Of a stretch of DNA of 64,000 nucleotides, positions 54,118 to 64,000 are shown one piece after another. Source of the DNA: Kappaphycus alvarezii (lineage: Eukaryota; Rhodophyta; Florideophyceae; Gigartinales; Solieriaceae); contig NADL03000549.1 of the NCBI GenBank assembly GCA_002205965.3, positions 248,001 to 312,000 of the forward strand. The letters run 5' to 3'. Numbering within the stretch: position 1 is the stretch's first letter; every line of letters starts with the position of its first letter. The notes beneath the pieces were generated by a model. The model ran no database searches. It was not told the origin of the DNA and worked only from the letters and a program-made list of their open reading frames with translations. Both the position numbers and the translations under genes were made by a program.

Positions 54118-54903
54118 TGTCTTTCTTCAAAAAATAAGCCTGTGTTGTTCGATGGGACTCGAGATGCGTTAACGGTTCGGTCATGGTTGCATTCAGTCGA
54201 AAAATACCTGAGACTTATTCAGGTGGGCCATGAAGAAGTCATCAGTGCCCAGAATGCTATCGACTTTGCTTCGACATTCATGACCGGAACTGCCGCAAAC
54301 TGGTGGTATACAGTTGTGTCCGAGAATGCTGTTCCCTACATGGGAAGCTTTCAAACTCCTGGTTGAGGCAGAGTTTGTCCCCAGGACAGTGTCATTCGAG
54401 CTCGCGACAAACTTACCAAGATCCGCCAGAAAACGAGTGTGGCTGCGTACCTCTCGGAGTTCAGGAATTTGGTTATCAATATTCCCGGTATCAGTGAGTC
54501 GGAAAAATTGGCGCGGTTCTGTGAAGGTCTCAAACCCCACATTCTGTTGGAGGTTCGTAAAGGAAACCCATCCAAGTTTGAAGCTGCGACTACCATTGCT
54601 CTCAACGTTGACGGAGCATTTTATGGTGCAGGTTTCTTCACTGGCAGAGGTTCATTTCACGCCAATCGAAATGCCTCAGGTCCTATGCCGATGGAGATCG
54701 GAAACCTGGAACGTAAAAACGATGGGCAGCGTCAGAAAGACTTGATGGAGAACCGATGCTTTACGTGCCATAAGGTGGGATGTAGACCTTGGAAACACAG
54801 AAAAGGAAACGGGAATAAAGGTAACAGGGGTACTCGCATAGCGGCGAACAATACACAGGCAGGACACAGTAATGATTTGAATGGCTTTGACTCGGGAAAC
54901 TAG
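54118..54903 (+). pseudogene. Gypsy-4 gag with zinc-knuckle relic
   Basis: The frame gives LFDGTRDALTVRSWLHSVEK and NAIDFASTFMTGTAANWWYT, the retrotransposon gag core. Two compensating single-base shifts (near 54335 and 54410) move the middle (WEAFKLLVEAEFVPRT) to another frame. It returns with SVAAYLSEFRNLVINIPG and LARFCEGLKPHILLEVRKGN. A nucleocapsid relic (ENRCFTCHKVGC) and a basic tail follow. It ends at a TAG at 54901. Pol is in another frame, which fits a frameshift in translation, though decay cannot be excluded. The first usable Met is uncertain: the ATG at 54118 is out of frame after seven codons. Confidence 0.78.
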
Positions 54904-54917
54904 TTGGTCCACCAGAC

Positions 54918-56254
54918 TTGGTGAACACTCAGGTGAGACCAGTAGTGAGTGTGAAAAGATGTCCCAATGAGCAGAGTGAAACTGTTGTGGACATCACCGG
55001 AGCTAAATTCTCAGAGGACAGGGAAAAGTCGAGAATCTCCAAAGCCGAGTCTAATGGAATCACGTCTAGTCATGATGACAGCATCCCCACTGATGGACCT
55101 ATACCAGTGGAGCCTTTGTTAGTACTTGAAGGTAGACTGAATGGAATAGCAGTCAAAGTACTAAAGGACGATGGATGCAATACAAACGTGGTTTCAGCCG
55201 AGTTCCTGAAGCGAAATAGGAACTTGTTTGAGATTCGGCGTGAACGAGTCATTGTTTGCAATTCACAGAAGGGAGTTACTGAGGAAGTATCTGAGATCAT
55301 TTACAACGGAACTATTAAGTTAGGCGAACATACATATACTTCTAGTTGGGCTGTGTCCCAAACCAGGTATGATGTTCTGTTGGGAATGCCGTGGCATGTT
55401 GCCCACAATCCACGTGTCGACTATCGGAAACGAATTGTGATGGTGAAAGATGCTTCCATTCCAGTGATTGATTCCGATGAAGAAAACCGTATTGATGTGT
55501 CCAATTTGGGATTGAAGAAATTTAGACGAATGCTGAGGCATGGGGGTGACTTCGAAGTATTTCAGTTACTTGAAGTTCACAGTATGACAGGAGTGACAGA
55601 TTCAAAGTTTGATGGAAGACTGAGCAGATTACTGGATAATTTCAAAGAGGTCTTTCAGGATGAATTGCCAAGAGGGCTTCCTCCGATTCGATCAGTTGAT
55701 CATGAGATCAAAGTGGAGGAAGGAGCAAAGGCACCTCATCGACCTTTATTCCAGTTGTCTCCATCCGAACTTAGGGCAGCAAAAGAGTACGTCGAGTCTC
55801 TTCTGAGGAAAGGGAAGATCAGGTCCAGTAAATCACCATATGGAGCACCACTTTTCTTTGTGAAAGAAAAGGATGGAAAACTTAGAGGTGTTGTCGATTA
55901 TCGCGCTTTGAATCGCATCACCAAAAAGAATAATGCTCCACTCCCTCGTTCTGATGAAATGTTCGATCGACTTGGAGATGCGAGATTTTTCTCCAAGCTT
56001 GATCTGAAAACGGATTCCATCAGATAAGGGTGAAACCGGAGGACATCGAAAAGACTGCGTTCAATACAAAGTATGGGCAATTTGAATATCTTGTTATGCC
56101 AATGGGACTTTGCAACGCTCCTGCTACGTTCCAAACTTTGATGAACCAGATCTTCTATGATTGCATCGATGTCTTCTTGGTTGTCTATATGGATGATCTT
56201 CTTATATTCAGTAAGAATGAGGAGAACATTACGAACATCTGGAAATTGTATTAA
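54918..56254 (+). pseudogene. Gypsy-4 protease and reverse transcriptase
   Basis: From 54918 the frame reads a linker, then the retropepsin (VKVLKDDGCNTNVVS, with DDG for the usual DSG or DTG, and DVLLGMPWH), then RT: FQLSPSELRAAKEYVESLL, LRGVVDYRALNRITKKNNAP, FFSKLDLKT. A single missing base near 56013 ends the frame. The next frame (56030-56254) continues with EYLVMPMGLCNAPATFQ and VVYMDDLLIFSKN, the intact RT active site. Apart from this shift the enzyme looks whole. Confidence 0.9.
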
Positions 56255-57301
56255 AGAGACTTAAGGACCACAAGCTGTACATCTCTCCGAAGAAATGCTC
56301 TTTCTTTCAGACTGAGCTGGTTTTTGGGTTTAATAGTCGGGAAGGACGGCATTCGTGTCAATCCTGAGAAGGCGAAGTCCTACAAACTTGGCCGAAACCT
56401 GAATCTCTAACGGAGTTGAGAAGTTTCTTAGGTCTAATACAGTTTTTCCGTAGGTTCATTCAGAAGTTCTCGGCAATTGCTGCACCTCTCACAGATCTGA
56501 CAAAGAAAGGTCGAGGTATTGGGAAATGGGACAGACAGTGTGATAAAGCTTTTCAGAAGCTAAAGGAAGCGATGAATTGGCTCCAATTTTAGTCCTCCTA
56601 ATTGGAACAAGCCATTTCGTGGTCATGTAGATGCTTCACAGCTTGCTGTCGGTGGAACTCTAACACAGTTGGATGAGAATGGAAGGGATCGTGTAATTTC
56701 TTTCTATTCAAAGAAACTTTCACCAGCTGAGTCGGACTACACTGCAAATGACAGAGAGCTTCTGGCTTTGATTAATTTTCTGGGAAGATTCAGGTGCTAT
56801 CTTGAAGGTTCTGAATTTGAGATTTTCACAGACAACCAAGTGCTTAAGAGCTTCTTCACAAAACCGAAACTGAGTCGGAAAGAAGCACGTTGGTTGGAAA
56901 CTCTCGGTAACTTCGGAATCTTTCCCATCACACTGAAGCCTGGAAGAATTCACGTCTTGGGAGCATTATCCAGAGCTCCGCACGTGACTAGAGGAGACCG
57001 CGACATCTCAGTGAATGACGTTGAAGTGCCCTATCTTGATGTTAATCAGATCATTCCTCGGTATGATGACGACCAGTTCTTTGGTCCAGTGGTAAAAGCC
57101 ATGGAAGGAGAGTGGCCAGAGGATATGGTTCAGAAGCAGAAACTTGAAAGAATTCTGCCAATGTTCCGAAAAGATGGTTCGAGGCTGTTTTACAATGGAA
57201 AGTTGTGCGTACCAAGAAGGTCAGTTTCGGATATTTTGCAAATTGCTCACGACTCGAAAGTTGGTGGACATTTTAAATTTGCGAAACACTGTCCAGATTA
57301 G
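56255..57301 (+). pseudogene. Gypsy-4 RT thumb and RNase H
   Basis: After frameshifts near 56245, 56330 and 56380, LRSFLGLIQFFRRFIQKFS and PLTDLTKK are readable. The RNase H frame (56669-57301) has HVDASQLAVGGTLTQLDE just upstream, then FYSKKLSPAESDYTANDREL, FEIFTDNQVLKSFF and HVLGALSRAP, where the usual ADALSR reads GALSR. The last part (LCVPRRSVSDILQIAHDSKV) leads to the integrase zinc finger. It ends at a stop in the HHCC region. Confidence 0.85.
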
Positions 57302-58543
57302 ATAACTTCCATTGGAAACATAAGAGCCGGGATGTTCGAAAGTATTGTGAAGGATGTCTCACGTGTCAGCAGTATAAGGACTCTAATCAAAAAAGTTGAC
57401 TGATCCAATGTCACTGGAATTGCCTGACCGCAGATGGGGTTCATTAGCTACAGATTTCATTGTGAGGCTACCCCTGACGAGGAGCGGTCATGATGCGATC
57501 ACGACTTGGGTTGATCGACTTACTCGTCGAGTCCATTTTCTTAAATCTAAAACATCAGATACTGCTGAGGACACGGCTCGAGACTTCTTCGCGAATTCAA
57601 GAACCACGGGTTGCCTGATGATGTGACCTCAGATAGGGACAGCAAGTTCATTTCAAAGTTTTGGAAGACACTGATGAATCTTTGTGGGGTGAAATTAAGA
57701 ATGTCTACAAGTAGACACCCACAAACAGATGGCGCTTCTGAGATTATGAATAGGATGATCGAGAACTATCTCCGTTGCTATTGCTCGTATCATCAGGATG
57801 ACTGGGATGAACTGCTTCCTTCTGCAGAATTTGCATACAACTCGGCTGTGAGCGATGATCTGGGTATGTCACCATTTGAGCTGGACTTGGGATGGACACC
57901 TAAATCGCCATTGGACTTCTTGGCTAGCAGCAGCATACCTCTTCAAAGTTTGGACGACTTTCGTGCCAAGCTCAAGGTTTCTCTTGAGGATGCGCAATTT
58001 GCCTACAAAGTGGCAAAAGCTCGGCAAGCTGCATATGCTTCAAGGCGATACAAGGTTCCAGATTACAAAGTCGGTTCAAAGCTTTGGATCAATCGCTCGT
58101 TGTTTACAGATGTTTATTCTAGGTCCCAGGATTCTAAAAAGCTTGGTGCGCGTAGATATGGGCCATTCGTGGTTAAGGAGCTAATTGGTAAGAATGCTGT
58201 TCGACTGGATCTCCCTGCTCATTTTAAAATCCATCCAGTCATTCATATCATTCACAACCCACATTTGGAGCAGCCCGATGACATTGCTTTACCCATTCCT
58301 CCTGCACCTGCACCGCTTGAGCTGCCTGATGGACCAGAACAGGAAGTTGAGGTTATCTTGGATCACAAAAAGGTTGGACGCGGTTTCAAGTTCTTGGTTT
58401 GATGCGTGGTGTGCCACGTCATGAGGTGGAGTGGCAACCACCAAAAGTACTTCGCTGATGTTACGGAAGATGGATCTGCTGTAGTAACGGAAGCTTTCCA
58501 AGAGTATATTCGGAAACATAATATACTCCCGCAGTATCATTGA
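57302..58543 (+). pseudogene. Gypsy-4 integrase and chromodomain relic
   Basis: The zinc finger is seen as [20 protein letters not shown] (near 57310-57370). Core pieces: SLATDFIVRLPLTRSG (first Asp), then after a one-base shift near 57610 VTSDRDSKFISKFW (second Asp) and RHPQTDGASEIMNRM (Glu). The C-terminal part has YKVGSKLWINRSLF and FKIHPVIHIIHNPHL. A further frame after the TGA at 58400 reads RWSGNHQKYFADVTED to 58543. Together with VEVILDHKKVGRGFKFLV, this is a chromodomain-like tail. A purine tract GGGGGAGGG precedes the 3' LTR. Confidence 0.85.
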
Positions 58544-58575
58544 CGAGGACGTCAATAGTCCGGGGGAGGGAATAG

Positions 58576-58997
58576 TGTAACAATGTCTCTGTTACACCAC
58601 TGTGTAATAGAGACTTGTTCGCTGTCGCTATTCCAGTTCTCTATTACACAGTGGTGTAACAGGAAACTGTATCGTCTTGAATGATTTTAGAAATTTGATT
58701 TTCCTCAATGTTTTTATTTGACGTGGAGCCCCACGTCATCGTTTTTATTTACGTAGTTATATTCTAGATAGTACAATTCTATAGTTACACCTCTACTTTC
58801 TAGTAAGTTCTACTGAGCTAACAGAGTATAGAATTTCTAGAGTAGAGTTACCGTACTGTCTATAAAAGGGGGGCTCATCTGGATTCTTGTGGGAATCCAG
58901 GTACACTCCATACACCCTTTGCCCCCAACTTTCTGAAACCCATTACCATCGCCTCTGCTGTTCCTTTAGCAGCGCCCCGCTGCCTCTCTCTGTTTCA
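58576..58997 (+). repeat. 3' LTR of Gypsy-4
   Basis: It starts TGTAACAATGTCTCTG after GGGGGAGGGAATAG and ends CTCTGTTTCA. TATA box and downstream part (58853-58997) match the 5' LTR in the same orientation. Its bases 58617-58852 match the 5' LTR only in reverse complement. Confidence 0.92.
58617..58852 (-). repeat. Inverted U3 segment, orientation B
   Basis: These 236 bases begin GTTCGCTGTCGCTATTCC and end GAGTAGAGTTACC. They are the reverse complement of 52881-53118 with about ten differences. The flanks CAATGTCTCTGTTACACC and CTATAAAAGGGG are in the normal direction. Confidence 0.95.
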
Positions 58998-59720
58998 ATA
59001 AATTAGCGACGAATTCGGCAAGGAAATCCCATTGTTCCTACGAATATTTCCAGAGTCAGACTTGAACTGGGCAAGTATCGGAGGTCAAATCAGTGGTAAG
59101 TAGGCGAATATTTGCCGCGGGAAAGCGGAAAACGAAAATCAGAATACGTAGATATGTGGTTTAGTTTCCTCGGAGCTTAGGCAGGTGCCTCTTTCGCAAG
59201 TAGTTTTCGGCCGCTGTCTGGACCAACTTTCCACCGCTTGTCGGATGTCTTGATGTTCATTTTCATCCAATGGATCCAAATTGATGCGTCCGGTAAATGG
59301 TCTTGCTATTTACGTGATGCAAAGCAGCCCACCGCACGTCGGGGCCCTCACTTCTTCTTTTCCGAGCATCAGTGATGCGATTCATCCTCGCAATCATGAA
59401 GCGAATAACGTAGCCTCCTCCTTGTGAGTAGCTTGGTTCTACTCCCTGCCTCAGTACCATCAAGTCAGTTACTTTGGGCTCCAACAGTGTCATTGTGTTG
59501 ATCTTTAAGATGCCGGAGAATCGGGAGCCCTATGAACAGGTCTCCAGAGACTAATAAATTGATATTATTGAGGGCTAGTCGTCCCGATGATAGAATTAAA
59601 ACTGTACACGGGCAGGTCCATGACCTTGAAAGAGTGGATTTTTGTGCTTTTTCACATATTTTAAGGGTTGTACTAGGTTTATTACTCGAATTTTGTTTCT
59701 TCCCAATGCCATCTATATAA
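58998..59720 (-). pseudogene. Gypsy-3 pol, 5' part: protease end and RT start
   Basis: This continues Gypsy-3 on the far side of Gypsy-4. On the minus strand, from right to left: RSWTCPCTVLILSSGRLAL and GDLFIGLPILRHLKINTMTL (retropepsin end, near 59500-59650), then GGGYVIRFMIARMNRITDAR (59263-59420) and finally QWDFLAEFVANL at 59000-59040. Each matches Gypsy-2 in the same order. The reading then joins 52848. Confidence 0.75.
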
Positions 59721-61139
59721 GCCTTCCTAGACGTCTTCGGGGTACGATGGATACGATGGACTCGTCGCTGCCATCGTCACATTGTCCAGTGACTTGGATC
59801 AATGCGAACCCTTCATTGAGCGAAATTGTGCACAATGCGCTTTTTCCTTCTTGTTCCTGTGTCTCGGCATCTTCTAGAGTAATGCGTCCTACTATACTCT
59901 GTTTCCGTTTTCAGTTCCAAATCTAAAGGAGTGATCCTTCTGCCCATGATACTTCTGCCTACGGGTGGACCTTGCTGATCCGCCCCTTGCCTTCGCTTCA
60001 GCAATCGGGCGCATGTCGCGCTTCCCTTTTTCCGTCGAGAACTCGCGATTATCGATCCAGTACCGCAGATTTCGGGACTTCCATGGGAGTTGAAGACAAA
60101 TCGTTGCGGGTTTTATCTTTCCCGGCTTCTTCGGGTTCGGCTAGCTCCGCGTTTCGGGTTTGCCATGTCATCCTTGTCTTTTGTGGTGGAGCCTGTGCTA
60201 CCGACCCCGCCGCTTCCATGGGAACGCGAATTGTTTGGTTTTGCGTCTCTAAGCGGTCGTGGGACCAACACTTAACTTCTCGGATCCCACGGAAATCGAT
60301 AGGGAATGTGCCTTGAACTTCTTAAAAGCCTTCCAAAGTTCGGTATATAGGAAATCAAGATATGATTCGAGTCTCTTACGCAGTTGCTTCGCGTTAACGC
60401 ATGAAACGATGTGAAGTGCTGCAATATTTTGCTTTGATTGCATACCCACTTCAATCCGTTACGTCGGAGTAGCGAGGCGTAACTCCTGAAAAGCAATTCA
60501 ATACGTGAGTGGGTCGAGCCTACGGACATATAGATGCGAATTTAATTCTCGACTAGATAGTCATGGTCCGACGGCATGAAGTTCTTCTTCGACTCTTCGT
60601 AAATCTTCTCGAGGAGCATCCGAAGTTCGTTGTTTTTTAATTCGCCCTATTCGCCAAAGCCCACTACAAACCCGAATTCCAGCGCGGGATAGGGGTAAAT
60701 CGTCGGGAGAAGAGATACTTGGAACCAACTACCCCAAGAAGGAGTTGTTGCGAGCGACAAAAGTGCTACCGTGGTATAGTTGAACGAACAAAACGGATTG
60801 TATATGGAAGAGAGTTGAAAGTGCTACAAGCAAGTATGGAAGGGGCAGGGTCTACCACTGATGTTCTGCGACCAGCGTAGGAAAAATTTTCCTCTGGTCT
60901 GAAGTTGACTCTTAACTTCCTACTACTCGGGACTTGACTTGAAGTTGTCTGCCAACTTGCTTGACCTCTCCATGAGGAAGCAGTTTACTCAGCTCATCTA
61001 GACTTTTGGCTACCCCTAAAGTCCGATCAAAACTACAGAAGGTACCAGGAAATGCATAGAAACAATTTTGTGAATGATATTCTCTAAATAAAAGATACTT
61101 AAGAAACTAACAATCAATGAGGTCCTCTTATTTACCATT
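59721..61139 (-). other. Decayed region, possibly Gypsy-3 gag, and start of a duplicated segment
   Basis: Minus-strand pieces such as LKNNELRMLLEKIYEESKKN (60570-60640) look coding but are not clearly gag. From about 60700, text such as AGGAGTTGTTGCGAGCGACA and GGGGCAGGGTCTACCACT recurs in diverged form at 63270 and 63375. This marks the start of a duplicated segment. No intact gene is seen. Confidence 0.4.
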
Positions 61140-61733
61140 CTCTAAATCAGATCCAAAAAACTCCTCGAAAACATCCATGCTGCCCGAGCAGCCCCACACA
61201 AATATCTGCGAACGGCTCATAGCTCTCTATTTCCTCCTGGGAGATATCTAAACTACTAAACATATCTCCATCCGGTTCCAGCGTCAGCATCACTTGTTCC
61301 ATACTCTCCAGTCCAGGCCCCACCAGTCCAACACTTTACATGCCCCCTGTTCCCTCATCCACCTCGTCCTCGTACTCATCATCCTCCTCTTCCTCCTCTT
61401 CCTCCTCTTCCTCCTGTTCATCCTCCCCATCCTCCCCATCCTCCTCATCCTCCCCGTCCTCCCCGTTATTAACCTTGTAGACCAATTCAGGGGCTACCCA
61501 CTCCTCGAAGGTCTCCCCAGCTCCCTCCTCGATGTCCCATTCCGCCCCTTACCTACCTCCTCCGCCTCATCCTCAATAAAAAGGCGACGCAAGAATTCGA
61601 TAACCTTCTTTTTCGTATGCCGGTGCAGGTAGTCTTCGGTGTCAGTAGGTCCGAAAGGGAGTAGGGGAATAGAGTTTAGGGGGCGGGGATAGCGATTTTT
61701 GGAAATGACTTTCGAGGGGCATAGATTGTTCAT
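61140..61733 (-). pseudogene. Acidic 'PELVYK' protein gene, frameshifted
   Basis: I do not recognise the family. From ATG 61733 the frame reads basic and hydrophobic sequence (VIEFLRRLFIEDEAEEVGKG). A one-base frameshift near 61545 moves the continuation to another frame: WDIEEGAGETFEEW, VAPELVYKV, then about 40 nearly all-acidic residues (Glu and Asp runs) up to a TAA near 61335. The same frame stays readable beyond it (MLTLEPDGDMFSSLDISQEE, YEPFADICVGLLGQHG) to 61150. The acidic run comes from a GAG-rich purine repeat. A diverged relative lies at 63705-64000 on the same strand, so it is a small local family, host or transposon-borne. Confidence 0.45.
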
Positions 61734-61739
61734 TTTTGT

Positions 61740-62189
61740 AAGCTTTGGGGAATGGGAGGCAATGGAGGGTGTTTTGGGTGTGTGGGGGGAGAGGGATGAG
61801 CAAATGATCGAGGACGTTTAAAACTTGGAATAAAGGGGTTTTAATAGGCTCCCGGGGCAGGTTCTATAGATTGGAAATAGGTAAAATAAATCTGTAAGGA
61901 TTTCGTAGCGGTGCATTTGCGCCCTTTTCTCAAAAAGCGAATTTGGAGGAGGAGGTAAGCAAAAAGGGAAAAAGAACTTGATTCGGGATCGATTCAGAGG
62001 GGTACATACAGTATAAAAATATCTAGATAAAATGGAAGTAAATTTGGAGAGGACCTCGGTAATGATAAGCGAGGTTCAGAGAGGACGAGGAAGGACGGGA
62101 ACTATAAGCAAATTTGGACAAGGAGAGGACGTACAGTAAACTGAAGGTCTGTAGATGACGGCGACAAAAAAATCCGTTCCTATCAGCAC
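61740..62189. other. Spacer, no gene
   Basis: No gene is visible. The plus strand is purine-rich (GGAGAGGACCTCGG, GAGGTTCAGAGAGGACGAGGAAGG) upstream of the acidic minus-strand frame, similar to the pyrimidine-rich coding-strand leaders of the host genes in the 21-30 kb island. Confidence 0.4.
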
Positions 62190-62460
62190 GCGCCTAACAG
62201 CCCTCTACAACCCCCGGGTTCCAGCCCGGACGGGGGTTGTTCGCTATCCACGAAAAATTGATGCTCAATGTGTGGATCGGTTCCGAAGTCAATCCCTGTA
62301 CGAGTTGTCCGGCGCGCGCGGTGACTTCTTTGCAGTAGTCATCGTAATGGCGAAAGAAAACTCGAATAGATTCGTCATCCAAACAGAGGATACGTGGATG
62401 ATGAAGGAATGTCGTAAAAATCCCGCGAGTACGGTTGTGTCTGAGGTTGAAGCGTCCATT
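62190..62460 (-). pseudogene. gag relic of the Gypsy-1/2/3 family
   Basis: The minus strand reads LHHPRILCLDDESIRVFFRH and YDDYCKEVTARAGQLVQG, ending in a TAG after HTLSINFRG. This matches the N-terminal gag of Gypsy-1 (DHPRLSTTDAASIRGFFRQH). It may be the 5' end of Gypsy-3, displaced by the insertion of the acidic-gene segment, or a separate fragment. Confidence 0.6.
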
Positions 62461-63704
62461 CTTTCGAGATAGGGATACGCTGTAGCGTGTCTTCTTCCGT
62501 AGTCAGTAGTCTTGTGAGATGCAACGGTGCGTCCGTTGTGATTGGTTTGTTGAAGCCTGAAGTGATAATTGTGGCAACCCTGAGATAATTGAGCCCAATG
62601 TGTCAGAAATAGTTTTTCTTGCAGAACGATGGTGGTGTAGGTGAGTGCGTTACCGCCGGCGACAGCAGAATAGGCACTTGTAAATATATTACCTTAGCGG
62701 TCCTCATGTAGCGAATAATCGGGGCACCAGAACCGGGTTATCGGCCACACCTTGTAACAAACCCTCGCAAAAGACACTGACAGATGATATATATGAACCA
62801 GTTTAAGGACAAATTCGCGCAAGGGATAGCCAAAGAGCAGCATTTACGGCCTAGATGCTCTTTTCTTGAGCCAAGGTGTGTGCTGCGTCCCTTGCTCTAT
62901 TCTCAATGTAGATAGTGAACCCACCCTTTTTCCGTTCGCTTGCAGTACTTCCACAGGTCCCTTTGTTACATAGCAACGGAAAGTGTCCCAAAGAAAGTTT
63001 ACCGAAAAACTGCAGGTGTTTCAGAGTGCAACTCATGAGTTGGGTCAAACTGACCGGCGCTAATTTATCAGGACAATCAGGGTCTTCTTTTAGATTTGGA
63101 CCGCCCCAAGGCCGCGCCGCCACCATATTAGGGATCCCCAATTGGGCAGAGAACACCGAAAACGACCTGAAATTCTCGAAATAGGATCCAGAGGAAGGAC
63201 AAGTTTCTTCGATGTTATTGATAGGATAAAAATGGCGTCAACGGAAAAAGGAAGCGAGAATTACCGTTAATAGGAGTTGTTGCAAGCGAGTAAATTTCTG
63301 CAGTAGACGTTAACGGACAAGGCGAGAGTAGTGGTGAAAAAGAGTTACTGCTCTAGTAACCAAATATAGAGGGCAGGCTATACCACCTCGCTTATAGACT
63401 TGCCTCTTTTCTTACGGAGGAAAAAGTTCACTATTTTATATAAAATTTTCTCCGAAACAAAAATCTCGATAAATTGCTAAAGGCACTAGAAAAGTAGGAA
63501 ATAACTCATATGATGCGGCGAATTTGTCAAAAGAAACTTGATATTAACTAAATACATCTACGCATCAAAATTTCATCCCCTAGATCAAACCAGGAAACTA
63601 CCCTCAAGACATGATAAGCACTCCTATATTCGCCACAAGTAATCCTGAGCAGCTCATTATTTCTTATCCCTGCTTGCGATAAATGCAACTCTTCTTGTGT
63701 TCTT
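62461..63704. other. No recognisable gene; second copy of a duplicated segment from about 63250
   Basis: A 101-codon minus-strand frame at 62851-63156 has no recognisable motif. From about 63250 the sequence resembles 60700-61100: both have an AGGAGTTGTTGC block, then GGGCAGG(G/C)T(C/A)TACCAC about 110 bases later. Confidence 0.4.
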
Positions 63705-64000
63705 CTAGGAGGTCCCATGTCGGGGCCACCTGGTCCATGTAATCCGTTCACTACCTTCCGACGTTGCCCATTCAGCTGTTATATCCCTATTCCCTGGACC
63801 CTGAAACTCCTCTTCTTCATCTTCGGACTCGGACCCGTGGTCATCTTCTTCTTCTACTTCGGGCTCGGACCTACTTTCCTCCTCTCCTTCTATTTTGTAG
63901 ACAAGCTCCGGGCCATTCACCCCAAAGCACTCGCCTGAATCACAGCCTTTATGTTCGTATTGCTCATCGCTATTTTATTTTGCTTCGATCTCTACCATGT
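63705..64000 (-). pseudogene. Second acidic 'PELVYK' gene copy, cut by the window end
   Basis: The minus strand reads CDSGECFGVNGPELVYKIEG and then an acidic stretch (EPEVEEEDDHGSESEDEEEE). This corresponds to GETFEEWVAPELVYKV and the acidic run of the copy at 61140-61733. In this copy the acidic part is less repetitive and includes Ser and His. The N-terminal part lies outside the window. I do not recognise the family and cannot tell whether the copy is functional. Confidence 0.4.

Larger units (their letters stand above)
52849..58997 (+). mobile_element. Gypsy-4, full-length Ty3/gypsy element inserted in Gypsy-3
   Basis: Two LTRs (52849-53265 and 58576-58997) enclose a plus-strand gag and pol of a gypsy family distinct from Gypsy-1 to -3: its RT, integrase and LTRs are unlike theirs. 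The flanks are ATAAG and ATAAA, a near-perfect five-base target duplication, and the Gypsy-3 RT frame continues across it. A few single-base frameshifts break pol. The LTRs are co-linear at their ends, but about 237 bp of each lie in opposite orientation. Confidence 0.92.

Noticed and set aside
61294..61632. Plus-strand frame with a run of Leu, Phe and Ile resembling a membrane protein
   Set aside because: It is the complement of the GAG/GAC repeat that codes the acidic run on the minus strand.
1..64000. CRISPR array, prokaryotic operon or bacterial contamination
   Set aside because: No regularly spaced repeats with spacers, no Shine-Dalgarno-led gene strings, and the genes are clearly eukaryotic.

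Overview
The window looks like nuclear DNA of a multicellular (florideophyte-type) red alga, perhaps close to Chondrus. This is inference. The support is short, almost intron-free host genes, pyrimidine-rich leaders before their start codons, one chloroplast-type Omp85 gene, and a compact host-gene island between large blocks of decayed LTR retrotransposons. No rRNA, convincing tRNA, CRISPR array or prokaryotic operon was seen.

Layout. 1-7.4 kb: no host gene; a relic of a non-LTR element and a long AT-rich block (about 1.7-7.1 kb). 7.4-13.3 kb: Copia-1, a nearly full-length Ty1/copia element on the minus strand with both LTRs. 13.8-15.0 kb: a 5'-truncated non-LTR element. 15-20.4 kb: nothing recognisable, ending in a palindromic TACTG/CAGTA cluster. 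20.9-30.6 kb: the host island: a KIX-domain (Mediator 15-like) gene with two inferred introns, an ABCG half-transporter, a TAF1A-like RNA polymerase I factor, UTP11 of the small-subunit processome, and an Omp85/OEP80-like outer-envelope protein with one frameshift. The TAF1A-like and UTP11 genes are divergent and share a 0.7-kb intergenic region. Both act in making ribosomal RNA.

31-64 kb: a transposon graveyard. Fragments of the same non-LTR family lie at 31.7-33.8 and 35.9-36.9 kb. Gypsy-1 (34.5-44.2 kb, plus) is split by a composite insertion made of Copia-3, a non-LTR copy and Gypsy-2 (minus). Copia-2 (44.7-49.7 kb, plus) has two clear LTRs. Gypsy-3 (minus, from 50.1 kb) is split by Gypsy-4 (52.85-59.0 kb, plus). 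Gypsy-1 to -4 carry or retain chromodomain-like tails behind the integrase. From 60.7 kb to the end there is a diverged duplication carrying an acidic 'PELVYK' reading frame.

The most striking signal is in Gypsy-4. About 237 bp in the upstream half of its two LTRs lie in opposite orientation, although the ends of the LTRs, the TATA box and everything downstream are co-linear. Reverse transcription makes the two LTRs of one insertion identical, so this needs a separate explanation.
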